Below, piece by piece: positions 33,806-45,400 of a stretch of 64,000 nucleotides of DNA. Source of the DNA: Pelomyxa schiedti (taxonomy: Eukaryota; Evosea; Pelobiontida; Pelomyxidae); assembly GCA_020536535.1 (NCBI GenBank), contig JAHLWZ010000526.1:62001-126000 (forward strand). Direction: 5' to 3'. Made by a program: the position numbers and the translations under genes. The notes beneath the pieces were generated by a model, which was not told the origin of the DNA, made no database searches, and saw only the letters and a list, made by a program, of their open reading frames with translations. Position 1 is the stretch's first letter, and each line of letters starts with the position of its first letter.

Positions 33806-36279
33806 TCAAGAAGTTGGTTGTCCGTCATTAGTTGGTAGGGTTGTGACAGTACCAAATCCAGCCGAGTTTTCGTCGGTGAGAATTCCCACTATTTTCTATG
33901 TCAGCATGTAATTTTGGTGAGAGATGGTAACCTTTATCGACGCCGTAGTTGATGTGCTTAGCACACAAAACGGTACATATACTCTACCCTCTTCTTGCGG
34001 TTGAACTGGTTGGTTGGAGTGCTGTTCTGACAGGGGCTCATGTTTAATAGTCGGAGGTTCAGCACTAGGCGTATGCGAAGGTTCGGGTTGTTGGGATTGC
34101 GTTGGCGTAGTTTGCTGTTGCCCTGCTTGTTCCAGTTGTTGGCACTGGGACTTATTGCGGTCTGCAAGGGTCGAGTACGCCCTGTATTGATTTCTGAGAA
34201 CAGTAAGTTCGTCAATCTTCTTCTGTATGCGGCTCTCGGTTTGGGCTTTCTCTAGTTTGAAACCTTGCTAATATTGTTGTTATATCAGAGAATCTATTGC
34301 AGTAACGGCCATACAGCTTCAAGTGAAAAATTTGAATCAGGTAGGCCAGCCCAACTTATTTCCTTTGAACTGGTTTTGATGATAACTTTGAGTGCTTTGA
34401 GAACGTTGAGCACGTCGTATATCCTTCTTCTTATGTTCTGTGTGCAAGAAGAATTTTTCTGAAATCAAACAAGGATATCATATGCGTTACTTGATCATGT
34501 TCTTCTGCATGGGCTTCTGCAACTATTTCATCTGCAACCTGTGTATTGGAAAAGTGAATCAGTGAGGTAAAAGCGAAAAAATCAACATTCTTGTGTGTAC
34601 GTGCTTGTGTTTTTCATTTGCATCTTTCGGCAAACAGCCAAGGTGAGATATTTTAGTCCTTGCTTTTATTTGAATGAGATGGAAGAAATCAAACACATAG
34701 TGGGAATTGGACGTAACTTCAGACCAGCCTCTACCCTTGGCAGGGACAGTAGCTAGAATATTTTGTGGCAAGACTTGGGTTTTACTGGTTGTGTCTACGC
34801 TGCCTTTTCTGGGTCTCTTATCAGTGATTGCTTTTGGGAGCCGGGAGTTCCCCTGTCTTTTTCTATGCCTAGAGAGATAACATAAGGTCCATTTAACATA
34901 TGAAATAGTACAAATTGGGTGGAGCGGTTAGGGCAGATAATTCGTGTATCGGCGACTGCGCATTGAACTCTGCAGGTTGTAACTCCGGAGGAGAGGAGGC
35001 AACTCTGTGACAATATTATTCTATGAGAGTAAAAAAAAAAAAAAACACACATCAACGAGGGACAGCTTGTCAACTCTGCTATTTTTGGTACATACAATTC
35101 CTCTGAATCAACGACCTTTGCTTGAGGCTCGAGTGATTCTGGGTAGCCACACTTCTGGTTGTGCTGAGCTGACAGTGGCAGAGCAGTGACTGGCTGTGTG
35201 GATGCTGTTGAAGAAAGAGTATTCGAAGATTGGGCAAAGGAATCTCGTTGCTCCTTTACCTCCACTGGTGCAGTCGACAAGGGAATTGTCGTAGTGACAG
35301 ATGGCAAGATCTGGGAAAGGAGGTCTTGCCGGAGTTGTAATGGGCTATTATACTTTCCCGAAAAGCTATCGCTGTCAAAAGAAAGAAAGTCCAGGAACTT
35401 GGAAGAGGGTGATAAAACTTTGCTGTAGTAATTTGGGGACGTTTCCAGAGGTGGACGATTGGAGCTTCTTTTTGGGGTACTGAACTATAAACGAAATGAG
35501 ACTTACTATAATAAAAGCACTCGGACCTGGGGGTCAGATATGGTGCTAGGCTCTAAAGGAGTACGAAGTTGTGTCTCACAGGCATTCCCAAGGAAAATCT
35601 GGGGAGGAAAAAAAAATTATGTTCAAAAGGGTGCCAGCAATAGTACTTGACTTAGCGAGTCCGTGGACAGACAGTCGCCCAACGCAAATGTACTTCCTGA
35701 TGCTAATCCAGAATGAGTTTCGGCATATTCATTTTGTTCTCTCTTGTGGTTTGGCTTACAGGTGCCAGCAGGTTCAGATATAACAGTGGTTTGAGTGCAG
35801 TTATTGGTACTGAGCGAACCCCTTGTGCATTCTGTTGCTGATTCATCAAGTGGTATTAAAGACGGGGGAGGGGGTGGTGGTGGAGGAAGAGGCAGGGATG
35901 AAGAAGGTGTGGGCGCGCAGGCTGATTCCCCACCCAAAATGTTTGCGTTACGGGATTGTCGAGTCGTTTTTGTCCCGGGCTTTCTTCCTCGCCGTGGGGC
36001 AAGTTGTTGACAAACCCCCTCTGAAGGTTCATTCGGGTCAGCTGAAGCAACAAAGTACATTTCGTCGTAAGAACATTCTGGAGGATTGTACAAAGTTGAT
36101 GGGGCCAAGATCTCGGCACCGATGTACACTTGTTCGGTAGGGTAAAAAGGAATGAAGCCATCGTGCAAGTAATAGCCCCCACCTCTGTTCATAGAGTCAC
36201 AGTTATGCCCACCATAATCAATTTCCCCCGCAGCAGAAAAAAGGTCTTCTGTTTGTGCACCAGTACCAGTGTAGTCCAT
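33806..36279 (-). CDS. DP: DP-family transcription factor (E2F dimerisation partner)
   Basis: Cell-cycle transcription factor DP. ATG at 36279. The N-terminal exon is acidic and Tyr/Pro-rich with an AT-hook-like RRGRKPGTK and a poly-Pro run. The DNA-binding domain is split over short exons: AKGRG, GLKYLTLAVCRKMQMKNTST, VADEIVAEAHAEEHDQ, then NIRRRIYDVLNVLKALKVI and KEISWAGLP, the RRRxYD signature of DP proteins. The coiled-coil follows (KLEKAQTESRIQKKIDELTV, LADRNKSQCQQL), then a Pro/Gln linker and VYVPFCVLSTSTTASIK, matching the DP dimerisation domain. The last exon and stop near 33806 are less certain, and one intron border (about 34560-34610) is not resolved. Confidence 0.82.
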
Positions 36280-36464
36280 GCCAACACGTACTTACGGTGA
36301 CCAACACCACCCCTCGCCTTGGTTTTTTTTAATGTGTTAATTCTCTTTGAAGATCCACAGCAGGTGATGCATTTTGGTTTTTCCTTGGCATCAATTAATT
36401 CCCTGCGCGGATGTCAACACGCCAATCTGAAACAACCCCAAACAACACACTGTTTTATTTACAA

Positions 36465-37954
36465 TTAAATCAGAACAAGCCAGGGTAGATTGCAGGACCA
36501 AGAGAACTCGATGATAGTCTGAAGGATGTGGAGTGGCAGATGGTGCTTTGAGAGTGGGCATGTGGGACCGTTGCAGCACCAGGCAGCTAGAATCGGTCGT
36601 ATCACAGGCCATTTTGGCCATCTCGTTACGTGCGGCGTAACCTCTTTGATTACTCCCACGGCGCACACGGTTCCGTTGAAGCTGCAGAGGAATCTTCCAA
36701 ACTGGGAGAATTGGGAAAAGCTGCCCACGGCCAATGGAAGGCACGGGATAAGCGTGACTATGGCACAATCGCCTCTCCTCAATGTGGTCAGTGGATCTTC
36801 AAAGTCCCTGCCCGTTGCTTTGTCTATCTTCTGCACAATGCTGTCCAATTTACAAGGGACTGAGGCCGAATGAGTAAACAGTACAGGGACAGCTCCCACA
36901 TTGATACAGTTTGCATCACGCAGCACAATCATCTGGTGCAAAATGATTTAAGGTGCCAGTAAAGAAATTAATCTCACATTCGCACTGAACTTATCCACTC
37001 GGCGAATTTGTGACTCAGTTGAGCTGGAACCACCAATTGCAATAGATCCACGTTTTGGCCTGCGTCTCGTATCACAATCAATCCTAAGGCCTGCAATATC
37101 ACCTGGTTCGGCATTGTCTACCTGATTCCCACAAAGCTCGATGGATCTCAGAGTTATGGAAAACTTCTGTGGTTCCACCCACAAAGTCATGCCATTTGAT
37201 ACTGTGCCGTATAATACCTTCCCGATGATTATGCTGCGGTTGTAAAGAACGCGAAGGATTTGTATGACTGGCGGGAAAGACTGAAGTTGTGAACTTGGAA
37301 CTCTTGAGGGAATGGGCAATGAACCCAGAGCCGCGATTAGTGATCGGCCTTGGTACCACTGATCTCCTTCCGTGCTGGAGGCTATATTTTCACCAGTGAG
37401 TCCATTGACTGGTATGAAGTCCTTCGTGGGAGGGTTGAACCCAACCTGTTTCTTCGTGATAAGGTATACCTTTACGAGCTAATCCGTACTTTATGGAGGT
37501 ATGCAGTTAATTCTCCCCTTATTTCCGTGTACCTAGCCAACTCCTTCGTCAAGTTACTTGGCTCAAATGTCAGTTTGTTGACTGCAATTAAAATCCGCTT
37601 CGCACCCATTGTGAACGCCGCAAGAGGCATACTTCTAGTGCTGCCGTAACGTCCGTATCCCCTTTCCCATTCTCCCTCTGCGGCACTCACAACCAACACG
37701 CAGGCGTCAACCATCCCGAGCACCGGGACAGCGTTGAGGCTGTACTTCGGGTCGCCCGGTACCTCGAAAAACGTCACCCTGCGCCCGGCGATGCACGCAA
37801 ACCTGTTGACCAGCTCCCAACTCCTCCCGGCACCTGACGCCGACGTGGCTCTGCCCACCTCACCCGGCACAAGGTGCCGCAGCAACGTGGACTTCCCGCA
37901 CCCAACATCCCCCATCACTGCCACGGACAGAGGCGAAGCCCGTAGCCAACTCAT
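36465..37954 (-). CDS. Divergent eEF1A-like protein with degenerate GTPase domain
   Basis: Three-domain layout of translation factor eEF1A, far from canonical. P-loop GDVGCGKST at about 37905. The switch I region and its conserved motif are missing. The G3 motif reads FEVPGDPKYSLN instead of DAPGHRDFIKN, and G4 reads NKLT instead of NKMD. Then TRSMPLAAFTMGAKRILIAV, KVGFNPPTKDFIPVNGLTGE and WYQGRSLIAALGSLP. Domains II/III: LWVEPQKFSITLRSIELCGN, NAEPGDIAGLRIDC, IVLRDANCINVGAVPVLFTH, RRGDCAIVTLIPCLPL and FNGTVCAVGVIKEV. Introns at about 37320-37500 and 36930-36975. Likely a paralogue that no longer delivers tRNA by normal GTP hydrolysis. A true eEF1A should exist elsewhere. Its start is only 55 bp from the divergent gene. 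Confidence 0.8.
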
Positions 37955-38009
37955 CGGCTTGCGGATCGGTCAAAACAACACTTTCTGGGAATTCCCCGGC
38001 ACAAAAACG
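37955..38009. promoter_or_regulatory. 55-bp divergent promoter region
   Basis: The start codons of the eEF1A-like gene (minus, 37954) and RCG..SP copy 3 (plus, 38010) are separated by only 55 bp. Any promoter elements must be shared or lie in the coding sequences. No TATA-like motif stands out. Confidence 0.5.
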
Positions 38010-39272
38010 ATGGCGTTTTGTAACAGCGAAGTCGTTGCAACTATTGACGACGACCCCTCGTCGTGCCGCTTGGCATCAGTCCCCGCGCTCTGTGCCATTG
38101 ACCAGTTCGTTGCGCTGCTGATGTCGTCGCACCCGCGATGCGGCCCCCGCAGCCCGGCGGGGCCTGTGTGCTCCGTGGCTCCACTTGCGCGCCACATCTG
38201 GGACATGTCCGGAGTCGTCTACGTCGTGCTAGAGGTGAACCCCGAGGAGGAGCCGCCGGAATCGCGGTGCGCGATGTTTGGCGTGTCTGGCGCCACTCTG
38301 GGAGTGACTTATGGGCCCGTCTCGGGGCCCAACCGCCTGAGAGACTGGAAAACGCCGGGCCTCTGGGTCCACAGAGACAGAAACTCCGGCGATGACGACG
38401 GAGTTGGCTATTTGGTGCTCTACAGGGCGGATTATGGGACACTTTCAAGTGCAACTGCTTGTTGTGCTGGTGGCGGGGAAGTGGTGCCTGTGGCTTTGGG
38501 GTGCATGTCAGGGGATTCTGCCATAAATAGGAAGTGGTTTGTTGCTTGTGCGGACTACAGCGGTGCAGTATTCGAAGGATATAAGCTGATAATCAGTAAC
38601 ATTCAGCATGGAAAAGAGCCTGATGTGATGGTGGCAGTGCCTGGGAGTGAGAAGCTTCTTGTGTGCCAGTGTTATGTGTTCTTTAACAAGGTGGCTGCTG
38701 ATGAGGCTCTAGTCGTGATGCTGTGTGCTGGCGATCACTACGGACCTGCGTTTACTTTGTTTGATGTTGGTGCAACCTACAGGTCGAGGGAGCCTGCTGT
38801 GGTGATGAGCTCAATATGTACCACGTGGCCTCCTTATAACTCCTACACCTGTGAGGAGGTTTTGATTATGAGAAGACAAAATGGAGATGTCATTTTCATC
38901 TTGAAGGCAATTGAGAGCGTTCTCTGGGGTGCATTTGCAGTCGAGCCCACAACTGGGGTTTTCACACAGTTTGTGGAGCACTGTTCTCAGCTGTCACAGG
39001 TCAGCAACAGGGTGTTCTGCACAGGATGTCAGAGTATAGGGACATACGAGCTGTGGGACTGCAACAACCTAGCCACACCACTGCGGAAGGTAAGTGACAG
39101 ATTCCATCAAGTAGTTGGTGGCAGTGGGCTTCTGTTTGCAGTCCAACTAGGCAACAGGAAGATCACAGTACTTGAGGCCACCTCAGGAATCACTGTGCTA
39201 ACAATCGAGGTGACCTCCCTGCCCAGAGGTGCTCCCTTTTCCATCACTCCATGTTGCTCTCTGCTTTTTTGA
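38010..39272 (+). CDS. RCG..SP family protein, copy 3 (function unknown)
   Basis: Single-exon 420-codon frame from ATG at 38010 (MAFCNSEVVATIDDD) to TGA at 39272. Family motifs in order: FVALLMSSHPRCGPRSPAG, GVSGATLGVTYGP, RDWKTPGLWVHRDRN, a series of beta-rich units, YELWDCNNLATPLRKVSD, VGGSGLLFAVQLG and a C-terminal LEATSGITVLTIEV. Same layout as the tandem pair at 8271-10472, but longer and on the other strand. Repeated W-x-C-x-D/N and short hydrophobic strands suggest a propeller; no named domain is visible. The 5' half is GC-rich compared with the 3' half. Confidence 0.72.
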   Translation: MAFCNSEVVATIDDDPSSCRLASVPALCAIDQFVALLMSSHPRCGPRSPAGPVCSVAPLARHIWDMSGVVYVVLEVNPEEEPPESRCAMFGVSGATLGVTYGPVSGPNRLRDWKTPGLWVHRDRNSGDDDGVGYLVLYRADYGTLSSATACCAGGGEVVPVALGCMSGDSAINRKWFVACADYSGAVFEGYKLIISNIQHGKEPDVMVAVPGSEKLLVCQCYVFFNKVAADEALVVMLCAGDHYGPAFTLFDVGATYRSREPAVVMSSICTTWPPYNSYTCEEVLIMRRQNGDVIFILKAIESVLWGAFAVEPTTGVFTQFVEHCSQLSQVSNRVFCTGCQSIGTYELWDCNNLATPLRKVSDRFHQVVGGSGLLFAVQLGNRKITVLEATSGITVLTIEVTSLPRGAPFSITPCCSLLF

Positions 39273-39299
39273 TTAGAAGGTATTTATTGTTTTTTTCTT

Positions 39300-40346
39300 T
39301 CTCTTATCGAATCCCCAGCTATGAAAAGAACCTGCTTTGCATTGACGGGTTCTATCTGTGCCAATATCTGGAAACATCCTCACAGCTGTGAAGGTTGTGA
39401 TCCAACGGTACCTTTTGAAGTAAGTGGGGGATCACGTCACGTCGGATTTCGGAATTCACCGGGTGTCTGTTTAAGACTTAGGTCTGTAATACATCTCTTC
39501 TTTCCATTATTATTGGCTCACTATCTTCCAGTAGCTTATCTTGCCGCATGCTGACGGGTATGTACAACCCAACCGGTACCAAGATGGAGCACTGGCGTCA
39601 TTCCGTTTTGAAGGGACATCGGCCACGTCAAAAATGTGACTCGTTATTTTTGATTCCCACAAACTCAACAGAGGGCTTTGCAAACGGGTCATATAGACAT
39701 GACATCAACAGACGGGATAAAGATACACACCCGACAAATCAGCAAATATCAGATATCAATCAAATGGCTAGAACAAGGATTGCAAACAGTCTGGTAAGCA
39801 AAACTCTGACAGCAAAGTCTACTTCACAGTCACACCAAGGTAATTACACACTTTCTCTCCAAACCCTCAATGTCCTGTCAGGTCACCAGTCTGCACTGTT
39901 ACAAGCCTCAAAAACACTGCAAACCACCACCACCACAGTGGAAAAAGCACTGCTTTGCCATTGGGTGCTCTGGTGTCTGCACAACATATTGGAGGTGAAT
40001 GTTCCAGTACCTTACATCCACCTGCAGTTCCCCACCCCAGCACCAGAGAGATGCTTGAAATCCTTGAGGGCAATATTGACACTGTTGAAATGCTTGCCTC
40101 CTGCCGTTTGGAATTTCAGTATCAATATTGCCCTCAAGGGTTTCAAATGGCAGAGCTTGCACAACATTCTCAGCCATAACGGTTAAAAACGCCAAGGAGC
40201 ATTCCCAACCCCTTGAAGTTCTTCGCCATATCGGCAGAGACGTCGAGGGCAAACACAATTCTCTCTGGCATGAACGGTCGTTCTTCCAGTTGTACTGGTA
40301 CCGTCGCAACCGCACCGCCGCTCACACTCGCTCCCTGTGTACTCAT
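39300..40346 (-). CDS. Putative vWA-like protein resembling BABAM1/MERIT40 (fragmentary model)
   Basis: The first exon starts at ATG 40346 (MSTQGASVSGGAVATVPVQ) and contains RPFMPERIVFALDVSADMAK, which resembles the start of the vWA-like domain of MERIT40, a subunit of BRCA1-A and BRISC deubiquitinase complexes. A late exon (about 39560-39640) reads FDVADVPSKRNDA, comparable to the FFDVVYIHN segment of that family. The part between cannot be assembled convincingly and contains a long hairpin (40055-40146). A plus-strand frame across 39548-40186 is an alternative but shows no domain. The gene may be rearranged or decayed. Confidence 0.4.
40055..40146. repeat. Long imperfect hairpin: 30-nt arms, 32-nt loop
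   Basis: Left arm 40055-40084 and right arm 40117-40146 are reverse complements at 28 of 30 positions, around the core CTTGAGGGCAATATTGA. It sits inside the putative MERIT40-like gene. Confidence 0.85.
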
Positions 40347-40974
40347 TTTCCCGAGATTTGATCGTAGTGACAGCTTACAAACGGCTTTAGATTTTCTATC
40401 CAAATATTTAGCTCACCTCGTCAAAAGAAACCTTTTTAAAATGCTTGTTGATGAGAGAAATGAGATGAACCCTGTAAGAGCCCAGTACCAGAAAGGAGCT
40501 TCAACAGACGCAGAAAAAAAGAAACTTTGAAAGAAGCAGAAGAAAAAGTTTGACAAAGAACGATGTTTTCGTATTCCTTTCTGAAGCCATGGAATATCCA
40601 CATAGAGAAATAGAAAGTTGAAATAGGGGTAGGTCCCATGTACTTGGGAAAACAAAACAGAAGCCCATTAAAAAGAAAGGTTGACAAAGGAACAGTGATT
40701 TATTATTTTTTCTCTGCCAACAACCAAAGACGGCCAAAGCCTCAAAGGGCAACGGGAAGGAGTGTGTCTTGGCAGGTAATAGGGTTTCCTTTTCCCCCTG
40801 GCTCTATATGTTCAAGTTGGCCAAACCAGTGGCACAACCCGAAACCAGAGGAAGGGGGATAGAGCCCTGTGCTTACCACATTCAACAAGACTCCTAGCAC
40901 TTCCCGTATAGCTGCCCAAGGAAGCTCTGTGGTCCGTATCTTTCCGGTTGTTGTCTGAAGGGTTTAGTGTGTGT
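40347..40974. other. Spacer with 3' flank of actin copy 2
   Basis: No supported gene. The right part (from about 40540) resembles the 3' flank of the truncated actin at 25429-25976 in several blocks, so the actin duplication included its downstream region. The left part is AT-rich. Confidence 0.5.
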
Positions 40975-42493
<1,519 letters not shown>

Positions 42494-45400
42494 ATGACCA
42501 CAGAGCACGAGGGGCGCAGTGCGGAGGGTAACACCGCAATTGTGGGACACCCCCCAGATGCCATGCCAGCACACGCGGACGTGTCACCCGACTCGGACGC
42601 AGGAATACGGTCGCGGCACGACATGTGCCTGACTGAGTGCGTGGACCACCCCCTCATGCTGACGTCATCACCGGAAACCTGCAGTTGCAATGACGACTGT
42701 GGGTGTGACGGCCACGGCGACAAGGGAGGCGAAGGAGAGGGCGACGATTCTTCTGTTGCTTCTAATAATGACTCTACCTCTTCTGGTTCTGGTATGGTTG
42801 CAGTTGCATCCACCGCGTCAGATTGTAGCAGTGGTGGTTGTTCTTCTGAGGAGGCAGTGAGCGGAGGTGGCAGTGTTGATCAGGACCAGGACCCCCAATC
42901 CACAAGGGGTGCAAGTGGGGGGACACAGCCTGCTGTGGCGGGGCCTCGGCAGCAAAAGTGGAACGGACTCGATCAGCTGTTGCAGCTCGACGCTCAGGGA
43001 AGCACCGGCTTCACGAGGAAGAAAACTATGGATGTGCTCATCCTGCCTAATGAGGATGTTGTAAAGAGTGGGCACCAGGGAAGGGTCGCCAAGCTTTCAT
43101 CTGCTTTGCAGTCTAGCAGCGCACCACCGTCTCCGGTAAATTCAACCAAGGCACATGTGCTTAATTCACCTCAGAAAGGTGCTGCACCCCAGAGTCCATC
43201 AAGTCCAAATCAAGCAAAGAAAGCTTCAATTGCTCAGAGATTTTCGACTCTACTGAGATCAACAAAGACCCCTCAGGTGAAAAAGGAATCCCCCCTACAA
43301 ACACAATCAACAAATCCTTCAACGCCAAGTACATCATCCAGTGCTCCAAAAAAATCAGAAACAGAACCTCTTCCTACAGGCACTGCCCAACTTGAAAAAC
43401 AAGAGGCCCACCAAACCCAAGATTCCTCTGATCCTTCATCTTCACCAGAAAAAATGACAAATGAAGTGTCTGTCAAACAGACAAACAGAGACCTCCAAAC
43501 TGCGCTCCAAGGAAGCACTTCTCCCCAGGTAGCCAATGGTGAATCTCACGCAAATGATACCACGGAACTTGAATCAAGTAAGACTGAGGAAACAGACCCG
43601 ATCTCTAAATCAAATGAGAACTTAAACTCCTCCACAAGTAGTGTAACATCACTGCACACTGTCACTTCCACATCTGCAACACAAGCTCCCTCAGCCAGTA
43701 CAAGTATGAACCCACAAGTCTCATCACCCTTTGACTGGAGTGCATGTCTGGCTGGATTGCTGGAACAAATTTCTGTAAGTACAGCTACCTCTTTGGCCGA
43801 TTTAGGGGAGCCGGCATCGAGTCCAACTATTTCTACTGCCAATGAAAAATCCTATGCAGTGAGTGTGGATGCCAATCAAAAGGCAGTGGCACAAGTTGAA
43901 GATAAAAGTATTTCACTCCAAGCGCCTTCAACCAGTGAAAACGACAGAGCAACTTCTGTGTCTTCTGATCCCTCCAACTCTTTTGCCACTTTCTCTCATG
44001 CAGTGAATCAAAAATCATTTTTTTCCTGGAACAGGTTCATTGGTGACTGTGGAACCAAAGTAACAGCTGCAAATAGTACATCACAAGACACTACATATAA
44101 CTCAACCCCATATGCACCTTCACCCAAAACCAAATGGCCCACTTGTGCGCCAACCAAGAAGAATTCCACATTCTCATCAAACAAGACCAAATCTACTTGC
44201 AGACAGCGTTCAAATACCCTCGCATGTGCAAGTATATCTCGTCACCTCAAGGTACTCTCATCTAAAAGAGTGACTGGGTTAAATATTGACAGGACAAATG
44301 TAACCTCGCCTTTCCTCTTGTGGTATACTTGCCAGATGGTACTGCTGTTGCCACGCCTATGAAGAGATACACTACACCTGCTCAAATTTGTTCCCGTATA
44401 GCTTTGCTCTGCCCACAACTAGAATCTAGATCACTAAGATTAACATCGCACACTGGAGCCTTGCTAGATCATGGCTTCATACTATGTGAGTGTGAGGATG
44501 TTCTACAATGTACTAGATTTGGGGTGTGGCCCAGGGTGCATATTGTTTCCTTTATTGCCCGAGGAAGACAGCTTGTTGCTAGCCATTTGAAAGTAAGTGT
44601 CTTGTATGTTCAACTCAAGTTAATAGCTTTCTCAAGCATTCTGTAACTGAAAAGCCAAAAATAGTCCTGGTAAATAATAACGCTGCTCTTTCTGTTCTAA
44701 ATTGTCTCTGTTTGTTTCTAAGAATAGCACATTTCTCCCTTTCCAACTTCTCATACCTGGTGGCCAAACATTGTACTTGAAATGCTCTACTTCTGATACC
44801 CTTACACAAGTAAATGAAATTATCAAACAAGACTGATTTGTTTTCACGCAGATAAAGCAATTAATTATCCCACAAGCACTTCAAGAAGTGGGATTGATTC
44901 TGCCACCTAACGCCTATAATACCTTTGTACCTGGTCTCAAGAATACACTTTCTATAATGAACGTGCCTTTCATTGCTCTGTGCAGAAGTTATGGTATTAT
45001 ACCAAAACTTGTTCTAGAAAGGCAATCAATTGTGTGTAAAGCATTCCCGCTCGGTATTTCTTTTATTTCTTTGTCAACCATTTTAACAGGATAGACAAGT
45101 GGCAATTGAAAATGATATTTCCACTATTCTTGGGGAATATGAGCACTCCATCGGACTAGAAGAACTTATTTTCAAGCAAAAGGCAGCTAGGTACCCATCT
45201 GTGATATTGGTTTTTTTCTCAACTACACAGATTGAGATATCAACAACGAATATCAGGGATACCACTGTGGTTATCGTCTGCTCCCCCAGAAAAACAGAAG
45301 GGGGCAATTGACATTAATATCGAGCTTCCCCTTCTGGGAACAACGATGCATATCCCTTCGACACGTACGATTTTTTTTCCCCCTCACCCTGAGTTTAATT

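Noticed and set aside
39548-40186. Plus-strand gene opposite the MERIT40-like exons
   Set aside because: The frame is Thr/Gln-rich with no domain, while minus-strand exons show family-like motifs; kept only as an alternative.
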